A DNA stretch of 64,000 nt from Glycomyces sp. TRM65418. GTDB lineage: Bacteria; Actinomycetota; Actinomycetes; Mycobacteriales; Micromonosporaceae. Below the pieces are notes generated by a model. The model ran no database searches and was not told the origin of the DNA. It saw only the letters and a program-made list of their open reading frames with translations. The stretch is from positions 434,001-498,000 of the forward strand of contig NZ_JAJFAX010000002.1 in assembly GCF_019710475.1 (NCBI RefSeq), read 5' to 3'. The translations under genes and the position numbers were made by a program. Below are positions 16,376 through 27,181 of the stretch, one piece after another (position 1 is the first letter of the stretch; each line of letters opens with the position of its first letter).

Positions 16376-17365
16376 TCAGCCGCCATTTAGCGAAGCCCAC
16401 AGCAGCGTGTCCCGGCGGCGGCCCGCGAGGGTGGGCAGACCGCCCCGTTCGACCCCTTCGAGGCGAAACCCGGCACGACGCAGCACCGCCTGCGACGCGG
16501 TGTTGTGGACGTCGGTCCCGGCCCAGACGCGGCCCAGGCCGACCTCGTCGAACGCCCAGCGCCGGACCAGCGTCACCGCGCGGGTCGCGTACCCGCGCCC
16601 GCGGGCCCCGGGCCGCAGGTCGTACCCGATCATGCCGGTCCCGACGATCGGCGCGACGTCGTAGAGCCCGATCGTGCCCTGGTAGCCGGCGCCGTCGTCG
16701 ATGACCATGAGGGCGCTGCGCCCGCGCAGCCAGTCGACCGCGGCGCGCCACTCGCAGACCTCGCGGGCCTCCTCCCGGCTCGGCGGCAGCGGCAGGGCCG
16801 CCCCGGCGTACACCTCCGGGTCGGACCGATGGCGCAGATGCGCCTCGAAGTCCTCGGGAGCCAAGGGCCGCAACGCGATCGTGCCGTCGTCGAGCGTCCC
16901 GCCCGGCAGGTCGGGCAGGGTCCGGGGCGCGGGTCCCGGCCCGTCGCCGGGCAGGAGGCCGAGCATGAGCGCCTCGGTGCCGTCCCAGGCGCCGGCGCGC
17001 GCGACGCCGCCGTCGGGACGGAAGCCGGCCTGCATCGCCGCGCGGATCGCGGCCTGCGCGCGCACCGGCGGACGGGCTTCGATGCGCCTGGCGCCGGAAG
17101 CGAAGACGCTCGGGGCCGCGGCCCGGAGCATCGCCGCCGCCAGGCGCTTGCCGCGCCGCTCGGGGGCGACCCAGAACCGGACGCCCACGACGCCGGGCCC
17201 GGCGGCGCTCCCGCCGACGTCGTCGAAGGCGAGCGCGCCCCAGACGGTCTCGTCCTCGGGTCCGACCGCGACCGCGTGGGGTTCGAACCCGCAGTCGACC
17301 TTCGTCTCGGCAGCGGCGGTGCGCAGCGTGAACGTCGTCGTCTCGACGGGCCCGTGAAAGTGCAC
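16376..17365 (-). CDS. Tandem GNAT N-acetyltransferase
   Basis: A 329-residue protein with two GNAT folds. The first (1-150) has the degenerate acetyl-CoA loop APERRGKRLAAAML; the second (~160-325) has the intact ARGRGYATRAVTL loop and the C-terminal NTASQAVLRRAGF typical of RimJ/RimL-like enzymes. The N-terminal half probably lost catalysis. The GTG start at 17365 follows TTGTCT by 6 nt, suggesting a leaderless message. Substrate is unknown. Confidence 0.8.
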   Translation of the reverse strand: MHFHGPVETTTFTLRTAAAETKVDCGFEPHAVAVGPEDETVWGALAFDDVGGSAAGPGVVGVRFWVAPERRGKRLAAAMLRAAAPSVFASGARRIEARPPVRAQAAIRAAMQAGFRPDGGVARAGAWDGTEALMLGLLPGDGPGPAPRTLPDLPGGTLDDGTIALRPLAPEDFEAHLRHRSDPEVYAGAALPLPPSREEAREVCEWRAAVDWLRGRSALMVIDDGAGYQGTIGLYDVAPIVGTGMIGYDLRPGARGRGYATRAVTLVRRWAFDEVGLGRVWAGTDVHNTASQAVLRRAGFRLEGVERGGLPTLAGRRRDTLLWASLNGG

Positions 17366-17476
17366 GCACTCAGACAAGCAGGGCCGACACCGCCGCGTCA
17401 ACCGTTCGCGATACCCGATTTGCCGGGAGGTGTCACGTGATGCGGCGTTTCGGACGGCGAATCGGTTCCGCCGGCC

Positions 17477-18595
17477 CTAGCCCAGCTCCTCCGGGAAGAG
17501 GCTCCCGAACCAGGAGTCCACGCGGCCGTCCGCGCCGTGCCGGATCCTCCGGCGCACGCCCTCGACGGTGAAGCCGGTCTTCTCCGCGACGCGACGCGAG
17601 GCCTCGTTGCCGACGACCGCGCGCCACTCGATCCGCTCCAGGCCCAGCTCCTCGAAGCCCAGGCGGCACAGCCGCCGCGCCGCGGCGGTGGCCCAGCCAC
17701 GGCCGCGCGCCCAGGGCGCGCAGTAATAGCCCAGCTCGGCCTCGCCCGGGGCCCGCAGCAGGAGCTCGACCGAGCCGCAGTACCGGTCCGACTCGTCGGC
17801 GAGCACGAAGAGCACGGTCTCGCCGCGGTCCCAGCGTCGGCGGCTCGCGCCGAACCACCAGTCGGCGTCCGCGCGCGTGTAGCCGCGCGGCAGGTCCACC
17901 CATCGCTGCGTCAGCGCGTCGGCGCAGGTCGCGGTCAGGTCGTCGAGGTCCTGCTCCCGCAGCTCCCGCAGCCGCAGGCCCGCCGCGCCGGTCTCCAGCT
18001 CCCGCCGCTCGGCCATGAAGAACCCGGCCTGGCGCTTGAGGATCCCGTAGTGCTCGGGCGGGTCGTCGGGGCCGCGGAGCTCGCCGGGGAGGATGCCGCC
18101 GACCCAGCAGTCGCGGGAGACGCCGCGCTGGTGGACGCCGTGGCGGGCGACGCCCTCGACGGTGAAGCCGGTGCGGATCGCCGCGAGGCGCGAGGCGTGG
18201 TTGCCGACGATGGCGTCCCACGCGATGCGCTGGGCGCCCAGCTCCGCGAACCCGAAGTCCACGGCCGAGCGGATCGCCCGCTGGGCGACGCCGCGGCCCC
18301 GCGCCCACGGCGCGGTCACGTAGGTGATGGTCATCTCCGAGGGGAAGGACTTCGTGAGCGCCATCGAGCCGACCAGGACGCCGTCCTCCTCCACCGCCCA
18401 GCGCGGGTTGCCGCCGTTCCAGTGCCGCACCTGGAGCGACACGAACCGGTCACGGGCCGGACCGCTCCACGGCAGCGGCATCACCAGGTAGCGCTCGATG
18501 AGCGGATCGGCGTAGATGCGGGCCAGATCGGCCATGTGCCGCTGCTCCCACTCCACGAGTCGCAGGCCGTCGGCTTCGAGGGTGACGGGTTCCAT
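17477..18595 (-). CDS. Tandem GNAT N-acetyltransferase, second copy
   Basis: A 372-residue protein with two RimJ/RimL-like GNAT domains (about 1-185 and 186-372). Both halves keep the acetyl-CoA motif (APWARGRGVAQRAI and APWARGRGWATAAA) and the LGAQRIAWDAIVGN/LGLERIEWRAVVGN segment, so it is a clear internal duplication. It lies just upstream of the other tandem GNAT gene on the same strand but the two differ in domain type. ATG 18595 has CACAAT 8 nt upstream. It is divergent from secA. Substrate is unknown. Confidence 0.82.
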   Translation of the reverse strand: MEPVTLEADGLRLVEWEQRHMADLARIYADPLIERYLVMPLPWSGPARDRFVSLQVRHWNGGNPRWAVEEDGVLVGSMALTKSFPSEMTITYVTAPWARGRGVAQRAIRSAVDFGFAELGAQRIAWDAIVGNHASRLAAIRTGFTVEGVARHGVHQRGVSRDCWVGGILPGELRGPDDPPEHYGILKRQAGFFMAERRELETGAAGLRLRELREQDLDDLTATCADALTQRWVDLPRGYTRADADWWFGASRRRWDRGETVLFVLADESDRYCGSVELLLRAPGEAELGYYCAPWARGRGWATAAARRLCRLGFEELGLERIEWRAVVGNEASRRVAEKTGFTVEGVRRRIRHGADGRVDSWFGSLFPEELG

Positions 18596-18713
18596 AGGCA
18601 ACGATTGTGCCCCACCGGCGGCGCTCGGGGCCAGCTGCCGACTACGCGTACTATTGACCGGGAAATCCACCCTGATTATCAGGCCGAGACGTTGCTGTGG
18701 GAGCTGATCTTCC

Positions 18714-21614
18714 GTGTCGTTGTTCGAGAAGGTACTGCGAGCCGGCGAGGGCCGTGCACTCAAGCGGCTCAACGCGATCGCCGACGCGATCGACTCCCTG
18801 GAAGACGAGTTCAAGACGCTGACCGACGCGGAGCTCCGCGCGCTCACCGACGAGTTCCGGGAGCGCCTGAAGGACGGCGAGACCACCGACGACCTGCTGC
18901 CGGAGGCATTCGCCACGGTGCGCGAGGCTGCGGACCGGGTCCGCGGGATGCGGCACTATCACGTGCAGCTCATGGGCGGCGCCGCCCTGCACCAGGGCAA
19001 CATCGCCGAGATGAAGACCGGTGAGGGCAAGACCCTGGTCTCCACGCTCCCGGTGTACCTGAACGGGCTCACCGGCAAAGGCGTCCACCAGGTCACCGTC
19101 AACGACTACCTGGTGCGACGCGACGCGGAGTGGATGGGCGAGATCCACCGCTTCCTCGGCCTCACCGTCGGCGTCGTGCTCCCGGGCGAGGGCTCGGAGA
19201 AGCACCGCGAGGCCTACGCCTGCGACGTCACGTACTCCACGAACAACGAGCTCGCGTTCGACTACCTGCGCGACAACATGACCAGTTCGGCCGACAACCT
19301 GGTGCAGCGCGGCCACCACTTCGCGCTCGTCGACGAGGTCGACTCGATCCTGGTGGACGAGGCCCGGACGCCGATCATCATCTCCGGCCCGGCCGACCAC
19401 ACCCCGCGCTGGTACAAGGAGTTCGCGGACATCGTGCGCTCGATGAAGCGCGACGAGCACTACGAGGTCGACGAGGGCAAGCGCACCATCGCGATCACCG
19501 AGGCCGGCGTCGCCCGCGTCGAGGACCGTCTGGGCATCGAGAACCTCTACGACTCGGTGAACACGCCGCTGGTCGGCTACCTCAACAACGCGATCAAGGC
19601 GCAGGAGCTGTTCGAGAAGAACCGCGAGTACATCGTCTCCGAGGACAAGGAAGTCCTCATCGTCGACGAGTTCACCGGCCGCGTGCTGCCGGGCCGACGC
19701 TTCAACGAGGGCATCCACCAGGCCATCGAGGCGAAGGAAAAGGTGGACATCAAGCAGGAGAACCAGACCTTCGCGACGACCACCCTGCAGAACTACTTCC
19801 GCATGTACGACAAGATCGCGGGCATCACCGGTACGGCCCAGACCGAGGCCGCCGAGTTCCACCGCGTCTACGGCATGGGCGTGATCCCGATCCCGACGAA
19901 CCGGCCGATGGTCCGCAAGGACCAGTCGGACGTCATCTACAAGACCGAGGAAGCGAAGTTCCAGGCGGTCGTGGACGACATCGCCGAGCGCCACGAGATC
20001 GGCCAGCCGGTCCTCGTCGGCACCGTCTCGGTCGAGAAGTCGGAGATGCTCTCGCGCCTGCTGAAGAAGCGCGGCATCCCGCACAACGTGCTCAACGCGA
20101 AGAACCACGCGCGCGAGGCCGACATCATCGCCCAGGCGGGCAAGCGCGGCGCGGTCACCGTGGCCACCAACATGGCCGGCCGAGGCACCGACATCATGCT
20201 CGGCGGCAACCCCGAGTACCTGGCCGCCGCCGACCTGCGGGCCCGCGGGGTCGACGAGGCCGACGAGGAGACCTACGCGGCCGCCTGGGAAGAGGCCCTC
20301 ACGAAGTTCGAGGAGACCTGCAAGGCCGAGGCCGAGGAGGTCAAGGACGCGGGCGGCCTGTACGTGCTCGGCACCGAGCGGCACGAGTCGCGCCGCATCG
20401 ACAACCAGCTGCGCGGTCGCGCCGGCCGCCAGGGCGACCCGGGCGAGTCGCGGTTCTACCTGTCGCTCTCGGACGACCTGATGAAGCGGTTCAACGCGGA
20501 CGCGGTGCGCGCCATGATGAACCGGCTGCGGGTGCCCGACGACGTCCCGATCGTCTCGAAGCTCGTGACCCGCCAGATCGAGTCGGCGCAGTCGCAGATC
20601 GAGGGCCACAACGCGGAGATCCGCAAGAACGTCCTCAAGTACGACGAGGTCATGAACCGCCAGCGCACGGTCATCTACGACGAGCGGCGCAAGGTGCTGG
20701 GCGGCGAGGACGTCTCCGAGCAGATCGGGCACTTCATCGACGACACGCTCGAGGCCTACGTCGCGGGCGCGACGGCCGACCGCTACGCCGACGACTGGGA
20801 CCTGGACGAGCTGTGGAGCGCGTTCAAGCAGCTCTACCCGATCCAGATCGACCACAAGGAGCTCGTCGAGGAGGCCGGCGGCATCGAGGAGCTCGACGCC
20901 GAGACGCTCCTGAACGCGGTGAAGGAGGACGCGCACGCGGTCTACGCCGAGCGCGAGAAGGAGTTCGGCGAGGAGATCCTCCGCAAGCTGGAGCGGCGCG
21001 TGCTGCTGCAGACGATCGACCGGAAGTGGCGCGAGCACCTGTACGAGGTGGACTACCTCAAGCAGGGCATCAGCCTGCGGGCGTACGCGCAGCGCGACCC
21101 GGTGATCGAGTACCAGCGCGAGGCCTTCGACATGTTCCAGACGATGCTCGACGGCATCAAGGAGGAGTCGGTCCGGTTCCTCATGAACGCCGAGCTGCGG
21201 CAGAAGACCGAGGGCGCGTCGGGGGAGCCGGAGGCGGAGATCCGCGGCCTGGAGCCGCTGCGCAAGCCGGAGATGCTGCTGCAGTCGGCACCGTCGGTCG
21301 ACGGCGAGGGCGGCGTCAAGCAGGAGCTGACGACCGAGGACGGCTCGGTGTTCAAGCGCCCGCCGAAGCCGGTCCCCGGCCAGAAGCGCGCCGTCAAGCG
21401 CACGCCGGGCGCGGGTTCGAAGGGCGCCGCGAAGGTGGCCCCGAAGTCGGCGCGGGCGAGTGGTCCGCGCAAGGCCGCGACGGCGCCGCCGGCGAAGCAG
21501 GCGAACCCGCAGCAGCGCACCTCGGAGAAGGTGGGCCCGAACGAGCCGTGCCCGTGCGGTTCGGGCAAGAAGTACAAGCGCTGCCACGGCGCTCCCGGCG
21601 CGGCGGCGAACTAG
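18714..21614 (+). CDS. secA: Preprotein translocase ATPase SecA
   Basis: The motor of the Sec pathway, 966 residues. Walker A is MKTGEGKT (residues 100-107); [11 protein letters not shown] marks the Walker B/PPXD border region, [14 protein letters not shown] the second nucleotide-binding domain, and [16 protein letters not shown] the end of motor domain 2. The C-terminus has a lysine/alanine-rich linker and the zinc-binding [14 protein letters not shown] that contacts SecB or ribosomes. Full length fits SecA1. GTG 18714 is preceded by GGGAG. The DUF6912 gene follows after 4 nt. Confidence 0.98.
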   Translation: MSLFEKVLRAGEGRALKRLNAIADAIDSLEDEFKTLTDAELRALTDEFRERLKDGETTDDLLPEAFATVREAADRVRGMRHYHVQLMGGAALHQGNIAEMKTGEGKTLVSTLPVYLNGLTGKGVHQVTVNDYLVRRDAEWMGEIHRFLGLTVGVVLPGEGSEKHREAYACDVTYSTNNELAFDYLRDNMTSSADNLVQRGHHFALVDEVDSILVDEARTPIIISGPADHTPRWYKEFADIVRSMKRDEHYEVDEGKRTIAITEAGVARVEDRLGIENLYDSVNTPLVGYLNNAIKAQELFEKNREYIVSEDKEVLIVDEFTGRVLPGRRFNEGIHQAIEAKEKVDIKQENQTFATTTLQNYFRMYDKIAGITGTAQTEAAEFHRVYGMGVIPIPTNRPMVRKDQSDVIYKTEEAKFQAVVDDIAERHEIGQPVLVGTVSVEKSEMLSRLLKKRGIPHNVLNAKNHAREADIIAQAGKRGAVTVATNMAGRGTDIMLGGNPEYLAAADLRARGVDEADEETYAAAWEEALTKFEETCKAEAEEVKDAGGLYVLGTERHESRRIDNQLRGRAGRQGDPGESRFYLSLSDDLMKRFNADAVRAMMNRLRVPDDVPIVSKLVTRQIESAQSQIEGHNAEIRKNVLKYDEVMNRQRTVIYDERRKVLGGEDVSEQIGHFIDDTLEAYVAGATADRYADDWDLDELWSAFKQLYPIQIDHKELVEEAGGIEELDAETLLNAVKEDAHAVYAEREKEFGEEILRKLERRVLLQTIDRKWREHLYEVDYLKQGISLRAYAQRDPVIEYQREAFDMFQTMLDGIKEESVRFLMNAELRQKTEGASGEPEAEIRGLEPLRKPEMLLQSAPSVDGEGGVKQELTTEDGSVFKRPPKPVPGQKRAVKRTPGAGSKGAAKVAPKSARASGPRKAATAPPAKQANPQQRTSEKVGPNEPCPCGSGKKYKRCHGAPGAAAN

Positions 21615-21618
21615 CGGC

Positions 21619-22086
21619 ATGACGCGCATCTACGTACCCGCGAACGCGGCGATGCTGCGGACGCTGGCCGACACCGGCGAAGTGAAGCCGGTGTCGGCCG
21701 CCCACACCGTGACGGCCTGGCTGCGCCGCGAAGCGCCGGGCGCCGACGTCGAGGACCTGGAGTACACGGCGTTCGCCGACGCCGCGGCGGCGTCGGTCGC
21801 GCTGCTGCCCGGTCAGGAACCGCGGCGCGTGGTGATCTCCGCCGACGTCCCCGACGAGCGCGTGAGCGAGCACGGCGAGGGCACGGGCGCGGACTTCGAC
21901 GGCAGCGTGAAGCTGAAGAAGGTCGCGGCGATCCACATGGACGACGCCGCGGCGGCCCGGGAGATCGCCGCCGAGCTCGAGGCGGAGACCCCGGACCCGG
22001 AGGCGATCGAGGCGAACGTCCTCGACTGGTACGCCCCTTCGGAGCTTCAGGACCTCTTGGCGGCCTTGGGCATCAGCAGCCCGTAG
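21619..22086 (+). CDS. DUF6912 family protein downstream of secA
   Basis: A 155-residue cytosolic protein beginning MTRIYVPANAAMLRTLADTG, the characteristic opening of the actinobacterial family found directly behind secA. It contains RRVVISADVPDE near the middle and an acidic helical end. The ATG is 4 nt after the secA stop, so it is co-transcribed. Its last 40 bases overlap the end of the convergent membrane-protein gene. Function is unknown. Confidence 0.75.
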   Translation: MTRIYVPANAAMLRTLADTGEVKPVSAAHTVTAWLRREAPGADVEDLEYTAFADAAAASVALLPGQEPRRVVISADVPDERVSEHGEGTGADFDGSVKLKKVAAIHMDDAAAAREIAAELEAETPDPEAIEANVLDWYAPSELQDLLAALGISSP

Positions 22087-22943
22087 GCGAGGACGGCGCA
22101 GAACGCGCCCGCGAACATCGCGGTCATCGAGCCGTTGTACTGCCACTGGAAGCTCAGGGCCAGGAACGCCGAGTCGAGCGGCGCGAGCTCGTCCAGGCCG
22201 ACGCCGAGGAGCGCTCCGACGCCGATCTGCGCGATGATCGTGGCGACGAGCCAGATCGCGCCGGGGATCGCCCCGGCGAGCAGGTGCCCGAGGAGCTTCA
22301 CGCCCGACTGCTTGCTGCGCAGGTACAGGAACGCGCACAGGCCGCAGGCGAGCCCGGCCACGAACGGGAGGGCGGTGCCGAGGGCGCCGTACTGGTCGAG
22401 CGGGTCGGAGAACAGGCTCACCGACGAGGCCGCCTCGAACAGGCCGCGCGCGAACATGAAGACCAGGAGCAGCAGGGCGGCGTTGAGCCCGGCGACGACG
22501 ATGACGCTGCGCCGCGGCAGCGAGAAGAGCCCGCCCACGATCGCGGAGCCGAGCAGCACGAGCGCCAGCACGAGCGCGATCGCGGCGTCGACGCTGAAGC
22601 TCGCGTAGGCGATCGCGGCGGCGGCGAGACCGATGACGGTGAAGCCGAGCGCGGCGAGGGCCTTCTGCGGGCCTCGGAGGACCCGCGCGGCGAGGACGCC
22701 CGCGACCGCGCCCGCGAACGCGGCGACGATGATGGGGCTGAACAGGCTGTTCGCCAGGAGCACGACGCCGGTGTCGTCGAGCCCGTCGGCCATGCCGGTG
22801 AGGCGGTAGAGGGAGTAGACGACCCCGCCCAGGGAGAGGACGGCGGCGACGCCGAGCACCGCGAGCGCGATGCGGCCCGGTTGCGGCGTCGCGTCGAGCG
22901 GGGCGTCGGTCTCCTGCGCCGGTGCTTCGTGCGTTTCAGTCAC
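22047..22943 (-). CDS. Polytopic membrane protein, unknown family
   Basis: A 298-residue protein with about eight hydrophobic helices and a short acidic N-terminus (THEAPAQETDAPLDATPQ). Its start (GTG 22943) has TACTCT 6 nt upstream on the minus strand, indicating a leaderless transcript divergent from pruA. I do not recognise the family; residues SKQSGVKLLGHLLAG near 215 mark the one longer cytosolic loop. The 3' end runs 40 nt into the DUF6912 gene from the opposite strand. Confidence 0.65.
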   Translation of the reverse strand: MTETHEAPAQETDAPLDATPQPGRIALAVLGVAAVLSLGGVVYSLYRLTGMADGLDDTGVVLLANSLFSPIIVAAFAGAVAGVLAARVLRGPQKALAALGFTVIGLAAAAIAYASFSVDAAIALVLALVLLGSAIVGGLFSLPRRSVIVVAGLNAALLLLVFMFARGLFEAASSVSLFSDPLDQYGALGTALPFVAGLACGLCAFLYLRSKQSGVKLLGHLLAGAIPGAIWLVATIIAQIGVGALLGVGLDELAPLDSAFLALSFQWQYNGSMTAMFAGAFCAVLAYGLLMPKAAKRS

Positions 22944-23121
22944 CAGCCCAGAGTACGGACCGCGCTGGGAACGGCTACATCACACCGAGCCGTTCTTTGT
23001 TGCCGTCGCACCAGTTCGCGAGGCCTGAACTGTGCGAGGATGGCGGCAGAGCAGCGGATCTTGTAGCCTGGCTATCAAAGCTACTTAATCGAAGCAACCA
23101 TCGAATCAATGGGAGGGCGCG

Positions 23122-24750
<1,629 letters not shown>

Positions 24751-24929
24751 CCGAGGACGCGACGCCAGCGCGGCGGACGGCGACCCGTGCGTTCGCGGTG
24801 GCCGATCGCGTACCGCTCCAGGGCGTTCGCTGCGGCCGGGTGCGGTGAGGCTCGGCGGGTGTTCGCGGTGGTCGGCCGGCGGGCGACACCGCGGCCGACC
24901 GGTCGACCGCTTGCGCGCGGTGGCCGAGG

Positions 24930-24955
24930 GGGCTCGAACCGCGAGGTTCGGGCCC
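24930..24955 (+). terminator. Intrinsic terminator with T-run, abutting the next promoter
   Basis: An 11-bp stem (24930-24940 with 24945-24955, one G-U pair) and a GCGA loop are followed by TTTTA. The T-run overlaps the TATGCT hexamer (24959-24964) that serves the DUF397 gene, so terminator and promoter are fused. Confidence 0.75.
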
Positions 24956-24970
24956 TTTTATGCTTGGGCC

Positions 24971-25294
24971 ATGACGAAGCGTGAGCACCCGCTCAAGGGC
25001 GAGTTCGACACTGCCACCGCCCGTTGGGAACGCACCACCCACGAGGACGGGACCCCGGCCGCGCTCGAGATCGGCTACGCCGACAACGGCCTGGTCGCCC
25101 TGCGCATGGCCGAGGACCCCGACGGCGACATCCTCATCTACACCCCGTCCGAGTGGGAGGCCTTCGTCGAAGGCGTCCGCGACGGCGAGTTCGACCTCGA
25201 GTCCTGGGAGGACGAGCCCATCGTCGAGATCATCGAGGACGACGAGGAAGCGGAGCCGGTGAACCGGGCGGAAGACGCGCCCGCGAGCAAATAA
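24971..25294 (+). CDS. DUF397 domain protein
   Basis: A 107-residue acidic protein. The segment VALRMAEDPDGDILIYTPSE followed by WEAFVEGVRDGEFD is the DUF397 signature. In actinobacteria these small proteins usually pair with an XRE-family regulator and affect differentiation; no such regulator is adjacent here, so this is an orphan copy. An acidic tail of about 35 residues extends past the domain. TATGCT 6 nt before the ATG indicates leaderless transcription. A hairpin terminator follows. Confidence 0.8.
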   Translation: MTKREHPLKGEFDTATARWERTTHEDGTPAALEIGYADNGLVALRMAEDPDGDILIYTPSEWEAFVEGVRDGEFDLESWEDEPIVEIIEDDEEAEPVNRAEDAPASK

Positions 25295-25322
25295 GCCGAG
25301 GCACCGCGAGCCGAAGACCGCA

Positions 25323-25367
25323 CGAACGGCCGCGCCGGCCGGGGAGACCCGGAGGCGCGGCCGTTCG
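25323..25367 (+). terminator. Terminator after DUF397 gene
   Basis: CGAACGGCCGCGCC and its exact complement form a 14-bp stem with a 17-nt loop that can itself pair, followed by GTTTTCC. Confidence 0.8.
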
Positions 25368-25529
25368 GTTTTCCACCATGGTCGGTATGTGCCAACCTCA
25401 AAATCCCGCCGCGCCCGTGTATCCCACCGGACTCGGGGGTCTCTTCCCCGGTGAATGACGTGATTCCCGCCCAGCCCGTGGCGTTCGCGGCATTCCGGGC
25501 TCGAGTGCCTCCCGACCTGCCGGAGCCCG

Positions 25530-25554
25530 CGTGGGACCCCACGTGTGGCACGTG
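25530..25554. promoter_or_regulatory. CACGTG-rich inverted repeat, candidate operator
   Basis: CGTGGG-AC-CCCACG (25530-25543) is a perfect inverted repeat. It overlaps two CACGTG hexamers at 25540-25545 and 25549-25554. Its place 75-100 nt before the subtilase start suggests a binding site for a regulator of the cassette. Confidence 0.35.
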
Positions 25555-25630
25555 GAGGGGAGAATCGATCGCGAAGGATCCCCCTCCTCAGAACAACCGC
25601 ATACCCCCCGAGTCAAGCAGAGGAGCTCCC

Positions 25631-27172
25631 ATGCGACTGGTGTTCGCCGATCACGAACCCCATTTGAAGCCCAATCCACGCCGCGACCACATGAGCGGCG
25701 TCCCTGAGTTGTCCTACTCCACTCTGGACCGACACGGCGGTCGAGTGCTGGCCCCGGGACAGGTCGTCCGCACCCCCGGGCGCCCCGCCCCGGTCGGCAC
25801 CATCTACCGCTACGACCGCCTGCTCGTGGACGGGTCGGTCATCCACGACGCCGAAGCCCGCGAGAAGCTCGAAGGCGCGATCCGCCCGACCGGCATGTCG
25901 CTCGAAAGCCGGGCCGCGAGCGCGATCATTCCGGGCCAGGGCTCGTACCGGGTCCCGGTGTTCAGCAATCACGGCGACCAATCCGCGGTCGATGCCTGGT
26001 CGCTGCTCCAGCGACTGCGCACCGCGAACGACGAGACGATCCTGCCGGACGAACTGCTCGACAAGGTCCGCCTGGAGCACCTCATGATCTGCTCGAAGGG
26101 CGGCCCGGGTGTCGGCAGCGGCGAGCCGCCGATCGGCGATACACGTTCTTTCACACTCGGTCGCATCCCGGTCGACATGGTGAACCCGATGCCCGGCCGC
26201 AGGCAACTGGACCGGCGACTGCGTGTGGCCATCCTGGACACCGGCGTTCCTACGAAGCACCCTGCCTTCGACGTTTCCGATCGCACTGAGCGCGAGGACA
26301 CCTTCGTGGTGGTCGACCACGCGTTCCAAGTCAAGCTCGGTGAGCACTCCGATTCGCCCGCGGCTCCGCTCGACGACCCGTGGGAGGGCCCGGTCCACGA
26401 ACCGACTCTCATCGGCGAGGTCGCCAGCCACTTCGGCCACGGCACCTTCATGACCGGCCTGCTCCGGCAGATGTCGCCAGACGTTCAGGTCTACTCGCTG
26501 CGAGTGGTTCACAACGACGGCCTCGCTTACGAGCACGAGGTCATCGCCGCGCTCCACCACGTGGCCGACCAGGTCGAGGCCGCCCGGCGCGGTGACGCAG
26601 AGGCGTTCGGCATCGATGTGGTCGTTCTGGCGATGGGGTACGTGGACGAGAACCCCGAGGACCAGCCCGGCGGCTGGATCGGGGAAGCGGTCAAACGCCT
26701 CTCCGCCCTCGGCATCCCCGTGGTGGCGGCTGCTGGAAACCAGTCCTCGGACCGGCCGTTCTACCCGGCGGCCTTCGCGGCGCACCCGCAGCTCGAGAAC
26801 GCGGCGCCGATCGTGAGCGTCGGAGCCCTGAACCCGAACCGCCATGTCGCGATGTTCTCGAACGAGGGCTCATGGGTCTCGTGCTACGCCACCGGGGCCG
26901 GGTTGGTGAGCACGTACCCGTGCGAGGCCAAGGGGTCGCGGATGCCTGACCGCCGTGTCAAGTCCACGATCCTTGACCGCCACCGCGAGAGCCACGATCC
27001 CGACGACTTCTCGTCCGGATACGCGGTCTGGAGCGGCACGTCGTTCGCCGCGCCTCTGGCTGCGGCGTTCTTGGTGAACGCGATGGCGGATACCGGCATG
27101 GCCGAGGTGGAAGACGCCATTCAAGCGTCAGCGCGTGCACACGAAGCGTTGAAGCAACTGAAGAACCGCTAG
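25631..27172 (+). CDS. Cytosolic S8 subtilisin-like protease of a CHAT-linked cassette
   Basis: A 513-residue subtilase. The catalytic triad is visible as Asp203 (AILDTGVP), His270 (HFGHGTFMTG) and Ser471 (WSGTSFAAPL), with the oxyanion Asn370 (AAAGNQS). Residues 1-195 form an N-terminal region without signal peptide or membrane helix, containing YRVPVFSNHGDQSAVDAWS and a VRLEHLMIC segment; it may be an inhibitory prodomain or a recognition domain. The lack of an export signal argues for action inside the cell, unusual for subtilases. I chose ATG 25631 because of AGGAG upstream. The stop TAG overlaps the TAGCCT promoter element of the sigma-factor gene. Recalled homologues in other actinobacteria sit beside CHAT proteins. 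Confidence 0.85.
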   Translation: MRLVFADHEPHLKPNPRRDHMSGVPELSYSTLDRHGGRVLAPGQVVRTPGRPAPVGTIYRYDRLLVDGSVIHDAEAREKLEGAIRPTGMSLESRAASAIIPGQGSYRVPVFSNHGDQSAVDAWSLLQRLRTANDETILPDELLDKVRLEHLMICSKGGPGVGSGEPPIGDTRSFTLGRIPVDMVNPMPGRRQLDRRLRVAILDTGVPTKHPAFDVSDRTEREDTFVVVDHAFQVKLGEHSDSPAAPLDDPWEGPVHEPTLIGEVASHFGHGTFMTGLLRQMSPDVQVYSLRVVHNDGLAYEHEVIAALHHVADQVEAARRGDAEAFGIDVVVLAMGYVDENPEDQPGGWIGEAVKRLSALGIPVVAAAGNQSSDRPFYPAAFAAHPQLENAAPIVSVGALNPNRHVAMFSNEGSWVSCYATGAGLVSTYPCEAKGSRMPDRRVKSTILDRHRESHDPDDFSSGYAVWSGTSFAAPLAAAFLVNAMADTGMAEVEDAIQASARAHEALKQLKNR

Positions 27173-27175
27173 CCT
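27170..27175 (+). promoter_or_regulatory. -10 element of the cassette sigma-factor gene, inside the subtilase stop
   Basis: TAGCCT ends 6 nt before ATG 27182. Its first three bases are the subtilase stop codon. The sigma-factor gene may therefore have its own leaderless transcript. Confidence 0.55.
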
Positions 27176-27181
27176 CAAGTC

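Larger units (their letters stand above)
25295..25630. other. Intergenic region upstream of the subtilase/CHAT cassette
   Basis: It holds the DUF397 terminator and then a leader of about 250 nt. No gene is seen, although the subtilase frame is open back to 25451. A cluster of CACGTG words lies at 25530-25554. AGGAG near 25621 is the subtilase ribosome binding site. Confidence 0.5.

Noticed and set aside
24930-24960. 3' part of a tRNA (GGTTCGGGCC resembles a T-arm)
   Set aside because: No acceptor, D or anticodon arms are found; the element is a hairpin followed by a T-run.
25451-25630. Longer subtilase with 60 extra N-terminal residues
   Set aside because: No signal peptide or domain in the extra part; AGGAG lies before ATG 25631, where the conserved N-terminus begins.
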